DNA of 64,000 bases, taken from assembly GCF_900110245.1 (NCBI RefSeq), contig NZ_FOCZ01000014.1, positions 115,387 to 179,386 on the forward strand, written 5' to 3'. This document shows, one piece after another, positions 26,108-34,224 of the stretch. This stretch comes from Niastella yeongjuensis (lineage in GTDB: Bacteria > Bacteroidota > Bacteroidia > Chitinophagales > Chitinophagaceae). The translations under genes were made by a program, and so were the position numbers. Every line of letters starts with the position of its first letter. Within the stretch, counting starts at the first letter, position 1. A model generated the notes under the pieces. It saw only the letters and a list, made by a program, of their open reading frames with translations. It was not told the DNA's origin and ran no database searches.

Positions 26108-26950
26108 ATGATCTTGTTGCAGGTCACACATGGCACCAGCCAGTTTCCCATGGTACTGTATTTTGGCACCATCGGCATGCTGGTTTTAACCATCGGCCTC
26201 ATCGTTTTCATTATTTTTCATCAGCGAAAGGTTATCCGTTATCAAATGCAGTTGCAACACATGGAGCAGGAACAGCAGAAAATGCTGTTGAATGCCTCTA
26301 TCCGCCTGCAGGAAGAAGAGCGGCAACGCATTGCAGCCGATTTACATGATGATGCCGGTCCCCTGTTGGCTACAGCGCGTTTATACCTGAACGAAAACCT
26401 GGTGAATCTTGATAAAACCGCCCAGCTGCAAAGCATTTACAACGCCAAACAGATCATTGACGACACTATTCAGCTGATTCGTAATATTTCACACAGCCTG
26501 ATGCCCCCCACCCTCAAAAACTTTGGGTTGGAATCTGCGGTGAATGACCTGTTCCAGAAGATCAGCGGATCGGGCAGTATGAACGCCAGTTGCCGTTTTC
26601 ACGATTACCGCGAACGCCTGCACGCAGACCAGGAATTGATAATTTTCAGGGTTATACAGGAATTGGTGAATAATATTCTAAAACACAGCAATGCCAGCTT
26701 CATCCATCTAACCCAAAACCTGAGTGGTAATAAATTGTATATTCGCCTCCATCACGATGGACGCGGTATTACCCAGGCCGATTTTGATAAACTGAATAAA
26801 AGTAATGTGGGGCTGGGACTAAAAAACATTCAGAGCCGGTTGAAGCTATTGCACGGGCGTATATATTTCGAAAAAGACATTTCGCAAACATACTATAAGG
26901 TTACTATCGAAATTCCCCGATTGGAGGAAGAAACGGTGGCACCACAATAA
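26108..26950 (+). CDS. NarL-type sensor histidine kinase without sensor domain
   Basis: The 280-residue kinase has one transmembrane helix (residues 15-38), a short coiled coil, HisKA_3 with phospho-acceptor His80 (EERQRIAADLHDDAG), and a HATPase domain (LVNNILKHSNASF; HHDGRGI; GLGLKNI). Like the kinase at 21957 it has no input domain. It lies 20 nt after the multi-pass membrane gene, which may supply the sensing part, and upstream of a response regulator that has its own promoter. Confidence 0.92.
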   Translation: MILLQVTHGTSQFPMVLYFGTIGMLVLTIGLIVFIIFHQRKVIRYQMQLQHMEQEQQKMLLNASIRLQEEERQRIAADLHDDAGPLLATARLYLNENLVNLDKTAQLQSIYNAKQIIDDTIQLIRNISHSLMPPTLKNFGLESAVNDLFQKISGSGSMNASCRFHDYRERLHADQELIIFRVIQELVNNILKHSNASFIHLTQNLSGNKLYIRLHHDGRGITQADFDKLNKSNVGLGLKNIQSRLKLLHGRIYFEKDISQTYYKVTIEIPRLEEETVAPQ

Positions 26951-27075
26951 TAAAATATTGGTTCATATTTTGATAAGGGCTACTACTATCTTAAGATGCA
27001 GTGCGGAATAAGTGTTTATACTAACGTAAAACCCATACCCCCTGAAAACCTAAACACTTAAATTTTTTAGTAATT

Positions 27076-27083
27076 TAGTTTTG
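27076..27083 (+). promoter_or_regulatory. Predicted -7 box of the 27101 regulator (TAGTTTTG)
   Basis: A perfect TAnnTTTG lies 17 nt before the ATG, predicting a leader of about 12 nt. No TTG is found at the -33 distance, so an activator may be required. Confidence 0.45.
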
Positions 27084-27100
27084 CCAATATCAATACACAG

Positions 27101-27757
27101 ATGGGACCTATAAAAGTGGCTATTGCTGATGACCACAAGATATTCCGTAAAGGAGTAATATTGTCGTTAAGGCCTTATACAAACATAAAGTTCGTACTTG
27201 AAGCAGAAAACGGTCAGGAACTGTTGGATAACCTACCAGCAGCCCCTGAACAACCTGATGTTATACTCATGGATCTGCGCATGCCCCTGAAAGATGGCAT
27301 TGAAACTACGAAAGTAATTGCCCGTCAATATCCAAACATCCATGTAATTGCACTGACGATGTATGAAGATGAACGGTTTGTGAGTCATATGATGGAAATT
27401 GGCGCTAACGGGTACCTGCTCAAAAGCGCCGACCCTTCCGAGATAAAGAAGGCAATTATGGAGGTAATGAGCAAGGGGTATTACCTGAACAACTTTGTAA
27501 ACAGGATCCTTTTAAAAAAATCGCACGCCCGGGTTAAAGTGGTGCCCAGCCTAAACAGCGAAATCACCCTGAGCGACCGCGAACGCGATGTGATCAAATA
27601 TATTTGCATGGAGTTTACCGCCCATGAAATTGCACAAAAACTAGAGGTGAGCCCAAGAACGGTTGAAGCGATCAAAGACCGGTTAATGGAACGCTTTGGA
27701 GCTAAAAACACGGCTGGCCTGGTATTTTTTGCAGTTAAGAATAACCTGATTGATTAA
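27101..27757 (+). CDS. NarL/FixJ-family response regulator
   Basis: The 218-residue regulator has ADDHKIFRKG, phospho-acceptor Asp58 (VILMDLRMP), LTMYED, LLKSADP, and a LuxR-type helix-turn-helix (FTAHEIAQKLEVSPRTVEAI). It is 150 nt downstream of the kinase at 26108 and is its likely partner. It is a close paralogue of the regulator at 23408. Confidence 0.93.
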   Translation: MGPIKVAIADDHKIFRKGVILSLRPYTNIKFVLEAENGQELLDNLPAAPEQPDVILMDLRMPLKDGIETTKVIARQYPNIHVIALTMYEDERFVSHMMEIGANGYLLKSADPSEIKKAIMEVMSKGYYLNNFVNRILLKKSHARVKVVPSLNSEITLSDRERDVIKYICMEFTAHEIAQKLEVSPRTVEAIKDRLMERFGAKNTAGLVFFAVKNNLID

Positions 27758-27877
27758 ACTCCCGGCAATCTTTTGTTTAACACACAACAGCCGGCATTAT
27801 GTTGGATACCCTTATTAACAGCGTCAAAAACAATAGAGCCCCTATGAAGAACCGGTTTGACCCTGAACTGTTTGACC

Positions 27878-28609
27878 ATGGTAGAAACCGGTGGAAGTAT
27901 ATTTATTGCCCTGGCGCTGGTAGTGATGCTACTGGCGTTACTACCCGTATGCCTACTCTATATCCGTAAAGTAGCAGACTCTGCTACTCTTAACGTGCTG
28001 AAAATCCTTTGTCTTTTCGTAATTGGCCAATACCTCTTATTGATTTTCATTCAACCCGGCCTCCCGGCCCTGCAAACAGCCTGCAAACTCGCCCAGTTTA
28101 CGCTTGTATTCTACCTGTTCAATTTATTGATGACCTCAGCCCGGGGAAAAGATCTTATGAGGATGGTGCTGGTGTCCTTTCTTTCAGTAATCATTACCAT
28201 TTACGCATTAAAAGGGTTTACGGCTTATGCCGATATGCTCACCATTATACAGGCAGGCATACTTACCGTGCTGGCCATTGCCATTTTATTACAGTTGATC
28301 AACAACCGGCATATTGTACTGGCCGGTGAACCGGCCTTCTGGATTGCAGGTGGTCTGCTTTGTTACAATGGGATGGTGGTATTGATGGAAGCGATGGCGG
28401 GCAGTCAATCTAACCTGTCGCAACAGATACAACAGGAAAAAACGCTTATTATAACTACTGCCGATATTTTGCGAATGGTGTTCTTTATTGTAGCCGCCTC
28501 GGTTGCCGGTAAAAAGGATAACAATAGCGATAACAACAAGGATACAGAGATTCAGCCAATGCCCCCATTTCTGTCGACCCGGGTGAACCGGCGAACCATA
28601 AAATACTAG
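27878..28609 (+). CDS. Multi-pass membrane protein, paralogue of the 25410 product
   Basis: The product of 243 residues has about seven transmembrane helices ([20 protein letters not shown] first, [10 protein letters not shown] last) and a hydrophilic tail rich in Asn, Asp and Lys ([11 protein letters not shown]). The segment [16 protein letters not shown] aligns with SMFWVILGFLVYLAGS of the 25410 protein, and both end in a helix containing FF-(I)A. Function is unknown; location next to kinase-regulator genes suggests a sensory or accessory role. ATG at 27878 is preferred to a TTG seven codons upstream. Its stop overlaps by 4 nt that of convergent CoA-transferase subunit B. Confidence 0.75.
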   Translation: MVETGGSIFIALALVVMLLALLPVCLLYIRKVADSATLNVLKILCLFVIGQYLLLIFIQPGLPALQTACKLAQFTLVFYLFNLLMTSARGKDLMRMVLVSFLSVIITIYALKGFTAYADMLTIIQAGILTVLAIAILLQLINNRHIVLAGEPAFWIAGGLLCYNGMVVLMEAMAGSQSNLSQQIQQEKTLIITTADILRMVFFIVAASVAGKKDNNSDNNKDTEIQPMPPFLSTRVNRRTIKY

Positions 28610-29265
28610 ATAGCCATTTCGGGAATATCCCCCTCAATAACCAGTTTGCCTAAGGTTTTTGCGCGGATCTCCTCTACCGTTACCCCGGGGGCACGTTCAA
28701 TCAGTTTAAACCCGCCCTGGGACAATACATCAAGCACTGCCAGATCACTTACAATTCGTTTTACGCATTTTACCCCGGTTAACGGCAGGGTGCATGCGGG
28801 CAATACTTTCGATTCGCCCTTGGGGTTGGTATGCATCATAGCCACGATGATGTTTTTTGCACTGGCAACCAGGTCCATGGCGCCGCCCATGCCTTTTACC
28901 ATTTTACCCGGGATCTTCCAGTTGGCAATATCACCGTTCTCACTAACCTCCATGGCGCCCAGTACGGTCAGGTCAACCTTACCCGCCCTGATCATTCCAA
29001 AGCTCTCTGCACTATCAAAAAAAGCGCCGCCAGGGATCACGGTTACCGTTTCTTTACCGGCATTGATCAGGTCGGCATCCATATCTGCTTCAACAGGATA
29101 CGGCCCCATACCCAATATGCCATTCTCTGATTGAAGCATTATGGTAATACCATCAGGAATGTAATTTGATACCAGGGTTGGAATACCTATACCGAGGTTT
29201 ACATACATGCCATCCTGCAATTCCTGAGCGATCCGTTTTGCGATACCGTATTTATCTAAAGCCAT
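28606..29265 (-). CDS. scoB: 3-oxoacid CoA-transferase subunit B
   Basis: The 219-residue protein matches the beta subunit of succinyl-CoA:3-ketoacid CoA transferase: [14 protein letters not shown] near the N terminus and the catalytic glutamate in [14 protein letters not shown] (about residue 47), then [13 protein letters not shown] and [10 protein letters not shown]. With subunit A it transfers CoA from succinyl-CoA to acetoacetate or related acids, allowing ketone-body or branched-acid use. It follows subunit A by 34 nt; that gap contains a D-family repeat word. Confidence 0.94.
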   Translation of the reverse strand: MALDKYGIAKRIAQELQDGMYVNLGIGIPTLVSNYIPDGITIMLQSENGILGMGPYPVEADMDADLINAGKETVTVIPGGAFFDSAESFGMIRAGKVDLTVLGAMEVSENGDIANWKIPGKMVKGMGGAMDLVASAKNIIVAMMHTNPKGESKVLPACTLPLTGVKCVKRIVSDLAVLDVLSQGGFKLIERAPGVTVEEIRAKTLGKLVIEGDIPEMAI

Positions 29266-29270
29266 CGTTA

Positions 29271-29299
29271 GTTTGAAGTTTTAAGTTCAAGGTTTAAAG
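29271..29299 (-). repeat. Short D-family repeat between scoA and scoB
   Basis: The intercistronic gap contains degenerate GTTTGAAGTTTTAAGTT/GGTTTAAAGTT units like module D of the composite loci at 10310-10349 and 63438-63476. Confidence 0.4.
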
Positions 29300-29998
29300 T
29301 TATTTCTCCATTTTCACCGTCTTACGCTCAATTCGTTTTTCATAGTTGGTTCCCTGAAAAATGCGATGCACATAAATACCGGCCACATGAATATGATCAG
29401 GGTCCAGTTCACCAGGTTCAACCAGGTGTTCTACTTCAGCAATGGTAATGTTGCCTGCCTTTGCAATTGAGGTGGAGAAATTGCGGGTGGTTTTGCGAAA
29501 TACCAGGTTCCCAAAGCGGTCGCCCTTCCAGGCTTTTACCAGGGAAAAATCGGCGTGCAGTGCGTATTCCATCAAATACATTTTGTTATTGAATTCGCGC
29601 ACTTCCTTTCCTGTTGCTATTTCGGTACCATACCCTGCCGGTGTGTAAAATGCAGGAATACCCATCCCGGCCATTTGAATGCGGGTAGCCAGAGTGCCCT
29701 GGGGTATCAGATCCACTTCCAGTTCACCGCTTAACAGCTGCCGTTCAAACTCGGCGTTTTCGCCCACATAGGAGCTCATCATTTTTTTTATCTGACGGGT
29801 TTTGAGTAGTAAGCCTAATCCAAAATCATCTACCCCGGCATTGTTGGAGATACAGGTGAGGTGTTTAACGCCTTTGCGTACCAGGGCTTCAATGGAATTT
29901 TCCGGTATACCGCACAAACCAAATCCACCCAGCATAATGGTAGCATTATCCTGAATGTCGGCAATGGCGGCATCGGCATTGGCAACAACTTTTTGCAT
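29300..29998 (-). CDS. scoA: 3-oxoacid CoA-transferase subunit A
   Basis: The protein of about 232 residues has the alpha-subunit features: [13 protein letters not shown] near residue 25, [15 protein letters not shown], and [33 protein letters not shown]. It forms the heteromeric transferase with the downstream scoB product. ATG at 29996-29998 ([12 protein letters not shown]) is preferred over a TTG three codons upstream. It begins 63 nt after the DUF4296 gene and may be part of the same minus-strand transcript. Confidence 0.94.
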   Translation of the reverse strand: MQKVVANADAAIADIQDNATIMLGGFGLCGIPENSIEALVRKGVKHLTCISNNAGVDDFGLGLLLKTRQIKKMMSSYVGENAEFERQLLSGELEVDLIPQGTLATRIQMAGMGIPAFYTPAGYGTEIATGKEVREFNNKMYLMEYALHADFSLVKAWKGDRFGNLVFRKTTRNFSTSIAKAGNITIAEVEHLVEPGELDPDHIHVAGIYVHRIFQGTNYEKRIERKTVKMEK

Positions 29999-30061
29999 AG
30001 CAAGCAATTTATTGATAAAAATAAGGAACTACCGCATGCAGCCAAAGCCGGCCTGTATTAT

Positions 30062-30673
30062 TTATTGCCCGGGTTTACGGTTTAAGCGTAGTAACGTATC
30101 CTTTACCCTGAATCTTCCCAATGCAGCCCGCCTGTTTCCCAGAACCCGGGGCAATGCAGCATGTGACGGTGGCGGTGCAGTTGGTTGTGGGGTTTGTATT
30201 TTGGCGCTGTCTGCAGGTTTTACTTTTAAGCTATCAGCAGCTGTTTTTGATTTTAGACTGTCTGCAGTTTTCGCTTTTGCGCTATCCACAGCTGATTTCG
30301 CCTTTGCCGCTGTATCGAGCGGTTTATTCAGATTTTCCCGGAGCTTATTCGTTTGCATTGACAGGGAATCGAATATTCCCTTGGCCATATCGGGCCGGCT
30401 CATATAAAATTTATAACTCTTTATAAACTCGTCTTTGGTAATCTTATTCAACTCGAATACCTGTGCGTACAATTTAAAGGTTTCTTTTTTCGAGTCTTTG
30501 GATGAGTCCGGTGCAATAAAGCTTTCGTTATACCGCTCAGCCTGGATCATTTCCATTAACACTTTCTGCATCTTTTCTTTTCCCAATACCCCCTTGGGTA
30601 CCTTGTCCTTATCTGTACAACTTACCAAACACCACACTATAGCGCTCAAACATACCAGTAATAGCCGGCTCAT
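30062..30673 (-). CDS. DUF4296 lipoprotein
   Basis: The 203-residue protein has a lipoprotein signal (MSRLLLVCLSAIVWCLVSC, lipobox LVSC) and a DUF4296 core to about residue 115 (MQKVLMEMIQAERYNESFI, FIKSYKFYMSRPDMAKGIFD). The C-terminal third is a Lys/Ala/Ser-rich linker with repeated AADSLK/TADSLK words and a proline stretch, then a basic end. It overlaps the stop of the DUF4835 gene by 4 nt (translation coupling). Its role is unknown; constant linkage to DUF4835 suggests an envelope function linked to type IX secretion. Confidence 0.85.
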   Translation of the reverse strand: MSRLLLVCLSAIVWCLVSCTDKDKVPKGVLGKEKMQKVLMEMIQAERYNESFIAPDSSKDSKKETFKLYAQVFELNKITKDEFIKSYKFYMSRPDMAKGIFDSLSMQTNKLRENLNKPLDTAAKAKSAVDSAKAKTADSLKSKTAADSLKVKPADSAKIQTPQPTAPPPSHAALPRVLGNRRAALGRFRVKDTLLRLNRKPGQ

Positions 30674-31593
30674 TTTAACTCCTGTTTATACGTATTGGAA
30701 TTGGAGATATCTATCTTTTGTAAAATTTCCCTTGCTTTTTGTTTGTCTTCAGGCGTTCCTTTTTTAAAGATCCGGATCAACTCCTGCGACTTGCCCTGAA
30801 AGAAGAACTGTACGATCATGGTATTGGGAATATCGTTGTTCATGGTATTGATCAAACTCAGGGAGTTGAGGATGGCACTGCGGGCCTCTGTTTCATTTTC
30901 ATACATATAATCCATTCCCAGGCGGTAATAGCTGTAAAAAGCATCGTGTATGAGGTTGTACCGGTTGTTGGTCAGGTTCTCTGTCAACCAGTACCGGTTA
31001 CGCAAACCATCAAATGCTTTCCAGCCGGTAATATCCCGGCCTTCGGGTGCATTGTTCACAATATTCATGGCTTTCTGGAAATAGGGATCGCCACCGCGTA
31101 ACGAGAAAGAATCGAAATCGAGCCCGATTATCAGGTATGAATAATAAGCCAGGATAGCAGTGAGGTTACCCACTATAGGGTCTGAACCCGATACCCGGTT
31201 ATCGTTGTATTCGATCGACTGGTATTCTACATATTTAAAGATCACATTCTCATCCAGGAAATTGATGATGGGACAGTCGTAATTGGTATTGTATATGGGG
31301 CGGGCAGCCTGCACCGTAAGGGCGGCTTTATATACATTACTACCCTGTGCCTCAGTAATACGCAGCAGAAAGTTACATACGATCTTTTCATTGGGCTGCC
31401 ATGTTTCCTTCGACCATTTGCGGTTATTCAAAAAATTATTGAGTGCCGCCTGGCAGGTCTGGAAAGCTTTCTTATCGGCCGGTGTGCTAAGCGCACGGGT
31501 GTCGATGGTAATGCGGGCTTTCAGCTCCTGGGCCGATAACCATACCGGCGCCATTACCATTACAAAAAATATCCATACGATCTTTCTACACAT
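30670..31593 (-). CDS. porD: DUF4835 family protein, type IX secretion accessory (PorD-like)
   Basis: The 307-residue protein has a signal peptide (MCRKIVWIFFVMVMAPVWLS, AQ) and the DUF4835 sequence: ELKARITIDTRALS at the mature N terminus, NFLLRITE, FLDENVIFKYVEYQS, and SYYSYLIIGLDFDSFS. This family is annotated as PorD, a periplasmic component implicated in type IX secretion; the mechanism is unclear. It overlaps coaBC by 8 nt upstream and the DUF4296 gene by 4 nt downstream, the usual Bacteroidota arrangement. The symbol rests on family equivalence that I recall, not on a search. Confidence 0.82.
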   Translation of the reverse strand: MCRKIVWIFFVMVMAPVWLSAQELKARITIDTRALSTPADKKAFQTCQAALNNFLNNRKWSKETWQPNEKIVCNFLLRITEAQGSNVYKAALTVQAARPIYNTNYDCPIINFLDENVIFKYVEYQSIEYNDNRVSGSDPIVGNLTAILAYYSYLIIGLDFDSFSLRGGDPYFQKAMNIVNNAPEGRDITGWKAFDGLRNRYWLTENLTNNRYNLIHDAFYSYYRLGMDYMYENETEARSAILNSLSLINTMNNDIPNTMIVQFFFQGKSQELIRIFKKGTPEDKQKAREILQKIDISNSNTYKQELK

Positions 31594-32782
31594 ATAGCAT
31601 GTTTACGATTCTATCAACGATATCTTTAGCTACTTGTTGCTTGGGTTTGCGGTCGTAAGCAATCTCATTACCGCCTTTTTCAAAAATAGTAACCTTATTG
31701 GTATCATATCCAAAACCGGCCCCCTCATCGTTCAGGGAATTCAGCACAATAAGATCGGCGTTTTTTGCCGCCAGTTTATCCAGGGCATACTGCCGTTCAT
31801 TGGCTGTTTCCAGGGCAAAGCCCGCCAGCAATTGTCCATTGCGTTTCAGCTGTCCCAGGCTTTTTAAAATATCCTTTGTTTTTGTAAGTTCAATAACCAG
31901 CGTGCCGCTTGTTTTTTTGATCTTTTCCGGTGCAGTTTCAACCGGTGTATAATCAGCTACGGCTGCGCTCATTACAGCTATATCGGCCGTTGGAAATTCG
32001 GCCATGCAGGTATTGTACATTTCACCGGCGGTTTGCACTTTGTGCACATATATACCAGGGAACGTAGTTTTTACGGAAGAAGGACCCAACACCAGGTGAA
32101 CTTCGGCGCCGCGGCTGGCCAGTTCTTCTGCAATGGCCACTCCCATTTTACCCGAGGAATGGTTGCCTATGAACCGAACGGGGTCGATAGGTTCGTAGGT
32201 TGGTCCGGCAGTTACCAGGGCCTTTTTGCCGGCCAGCTCTTTTTTTCCAAACAGGTTGTTTTCGAGGTAATGCAGAATGGCTTCCGGCTCGGCCATCCGG
32301 CCATCGCCGTGGAGGCCACTGGCCAGTTCCCCTTTTTCAACCGGGATAATGCGATTGCCATACAACAGCAGCTTTTGCAGGTTGGCCTGCGTAGCCGGGT
32401 GGTGCCACATATCCTCATCCATGGCAGGGGCCACTACAACGGGGCAGGTGGCAGATAACCAGGTAGCCAGTAACATATTATCACACATCCCATTGGCCAT
32501 TTTTGCCAGGGTATTACAGCTCAGCGGGGCTACCACCATCACATCGGCCCAGCGGCCCAGCATCACATGATTGCTCCAGGAGTCGTTATTGGCGAGGTCA
32601 CTGATGACCGCATTTTTCGACAATGTTGCCAGGGTCAGCGGCGATACAAATTCCCTTGCAGCAGGGGTCAATACCACTTTTACCTCGGCCCCTGCTTTTA
32701 CCAGCAGGCGAACCAGTAAAATGGATTTATACGCCGCAATGCTTCCCGTAACAGCCAGTAATATCTTTTTGTGCTGGAACAT
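31586..32782 (-). CDS. coaBC: Bifunctional phosphopantothenoylcysteine decarboxylase/phosphopantothenate-cysteine ligase
   Basis: The 398-residue fusion carries the FMN-dependent decarboxylase half (GSIAAYKSILLVRLL, SLSCNTLAKMANGMCDN with the active-site region, and PAMDEDMW) followed by the CTP-dependent ligase half (VTAGPTYEPIDPVRFIGNHSSGKMG, SAAVADYTP, and KTKDIL). It performs two steps of coenzyme A synthesis in the cytoplasm. It begins 100 nt after a terminator that closes the rpoZ transcript, and its 3' end overlaps the DUF4835 gene. Confidence 0.96.
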   Translation of the reverse strand: MFQHKKILLAVTGSIAAYKSILLVRLLVKAGAEVKVVLTPAAREFVSPLTLATLSKNAVISDLANNDSWSNHVMLGRWADVMVVAPLSCNTLAKMANGMCDNMLLATWLSATCPVVVAPAMDEDMWHHPATQANLQKLLLYGNRIIPVEKGELASGLHGDGRMAEPEAILHYLENNLFGKKELAGKKALVTAGPTYEPIDPVRFIGNHSSGKMGVAIAEELASRGAEVHLVLGPSSVKTTFPGIYVHKVQTAGEMYNTCMAEFPTADIAVMSAAVADYTPVETAPEKIKKTSGTLVIELTKTKDILKSLGQLKRNGQLLAGFALETANERQYALDKLAAKNADLIVLNSLNDEGAGFGYDTNKVTIFEKGGNEIAYDRKPKQQVAKDIVDRIVNMLYV

Positions 32783-32884
32783 AATTGGCTAAAATTAGGT
32801 CATTTGGGCTAAACAAAGTGGATACCAGGGTAACCGGATTATCAACAATAACATACTCACAACAGTGCGCAAACCACTATAAAA

Positions 32885-32918
32885 ATAAAAAAAGCGTCCC
32901 GATAGATCGTGACGCTTT
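32885..32918 (-). terminator. Terminator after rpoZ
   Basis: The stem AAAGCGTC-(A)CGAT/...GACGCTTT with a T-run on the minus strand lies 24 nt after rpoZ and separates it from coaBC. Confidence 0.75.
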
Positions 32919-32941
32919 CCATACATTTTTTACCGTTATAA

Positions 32942-33283
32942 TTAACTAAACAGGTCGTCTTCGTTTTTACGATAATAGATCTTATCATCGAAAAATTCCT
33001 GGGTTGCCAGCAATGACGGGTTAGGCATACGCTCATATGCTCTGGAGATCTCGATCTGCTCTTTGTTCTCGTGGATCTCTTCCAGGCTGTCGGTATGGCT
33101 GGCGAATTCTTCCAGTTTGTTATGCAATTCCTCTTTTAAAGAGATGTTGATCTGATTAGCCCGTTTAGCAATAATGGCAATTGACTCATACACATTGCCG
33201 GTTTTAGCTTTAATGGCATTCAGATCTTTAGTTTCGGCCGTGTTAGCGGTGTTGGCGCTAATTTGTCTTCGTAATTTGCTCAT
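32942..33283 (-). CDS. rpoZ: RNA polymerase omega subunit (RpoZ/Rpb6-like)
   Basis: The 113-residue protein matches the Bacteroidota form of omega: KAKTGNVYESIAIIAKRANQ is the conserved Rpb6/omega helix region, followed by a long charged helix (KEELHNKLEEFAS) and an acidic tail. Omega helps fold and assemble the beta' subunit. It overlaps the 3' end of bamD by 26 nt, an unusually long overlap that forces translation coupling. Confidence 0.9.
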   Translation of the reverse strand: MSKLRRQISANTANTAETKDLNAIKAKTGNVYESIAIIAKRANQINISLKEELHNKLEEFASHTDSLEEIHENKEQIEISRAYERMPNPSLLATQEFFDDKIYYRKNEDDLFS

Positions 33284-34073
33284 TATTGATGGCTTTAATG
33301 TTGTTTTTTGATAATGTCTCGTAATTCTCTACGTCCTTTTTCAAACTGCTTTCAGGGAAACGGTCCATAAAATCATGGCACTCTGTAACTACCTGATCAA
33401 AACGGGCAAGTTTCTTCTCTTCTACACTATTCATTGCAAATAAATAGTATGATTTGATCACCTGCATTTTATATTCATCGCCTTTTTGCGAATCGGGAAA
33501 ATCATTCATTAAACTGGTGTATGCGATGGCTGCTGCCCGGTAATGGCCCATGTTATAGTATAACAAGGCGCTGCCAACCTCTTTTTCCTCCAGTTTTATC
33601 CGGCATTTATCCATGATCTCACTCGCTTCCTTGTTTTTGGGCGAATTGGGATGCGTATTGATAAACGTCTGCATCAAACCAATTGTTTTCTCGGTATTGG
33701 TTTGATCCAGTTCGGCCTTGGGCGACTGCTTGTAATATACATATGCCCGCATATACTCCATTTCTTCGGCCTTGGCACTGTTGGGGAATACCTCTACAAA
33801 CTGTTTGAACAGGTTTTCCGCCTGCAGCCAATCGTGCAAATAATAGGAGCAGTAGGCATATTTATAAAATAAGTCCTCGAACTGCGGCTGTCCTTTCATT
33901 ATGGGGAAGAGTTCTTCATACAACTGCGAGGCATAATTATACTTTTTGGCTACATAGTATTTTTCTGCCATGCGCAATTTGTAATCATAGTCGGTACTCT
34001 TCTGCACCTTAGAAAACTTGGAGCAGGACACTACGCTTAGGGCTATTATTGCAATTATTAGAACTGAACGCAT
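33258..34073 (-). CDS. bamD: Outer membrane assembly lipoprotein BamD
   Basis: The protein of about 271 residues starts with a lipoprotein signal (MRSVLIIAIIALSVVSCSK; lipobox VVSC) and contains TPR repeats (AEKYYVAKKYNYASQLYEEL, LFKQFVEVFPNSAKAEEMEY, ALLYYNMGHYRAAAIAYTSL), the layout of BamD, which with BamA inserts outer-membrane barrels. ATG at 34071-34073 is preferred because the -7 box (34082-34089) lies directly upstream and the signal peptide starts normally there; the frame is open to 34103. rpoZ overlaps its end. Confidence 0.92.
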   Translation of the reverse strand: MRSVLIIAIIALSVVSCSKFSKVQKSTDYDYKLRMAEKYYVAKKYNYASQLYEELFPIMKGQPQFEDLFYKYAYCSYYLHDWLQAENLFKQFVEVFPNSAKAEEMEYMRAYVYYKQSPKAELDQTNTEKTIGLMQTFINTHPNSPKNKEASEIMDKCRIKLEEKEVGSALLYYNMGHYRAAAIAYTSLMNDFPDSQKGDEYKMQVIKSYYLFAMNSVEEKKLARFDQVVTECHDFMDRFPESSLKKDVENYETLSKNNIKAINNEQITKTN

Positions 34074-34081
34074 AAAGTGGG

Positions 34082-34089
34082 CAAAGTTA
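34082..34089 (-). promoter_or_regulatory. Predicted bamD -7 box (TAACTTTG)
   Basis: A perfect TAnnTTTG match eight bases before the bamD ATG predicts a leader of only a few nucleotides. A longer start at 34103 would lie upstream of it. Confidence 0.5.
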
Positions 34090-34154
34090 AGGTTTTCCTG
34101 CAAATATGTATGGAAAGGAGTTGTAACCCAAAAAACAACTAGTTAAGATAAACA

Positions 34155-34185
34155 TAAAAAAAACCCCGACGAAATCGCCGGGGTT
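34155..34185 (-). terminator. Terminator of the OmpA-family gene
   Basis: The hairpin AACCCCGGCGA/TCGTCGGGGTT is followed by a run of T on the minus strand, 39 nt after the ompA-like stop codon. Confidence 0.85.
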
Positions 34186-34224
34186 ATACTATTAGTTAAA
34201 GCAATTTAAGCTAAAGTACTTTTA

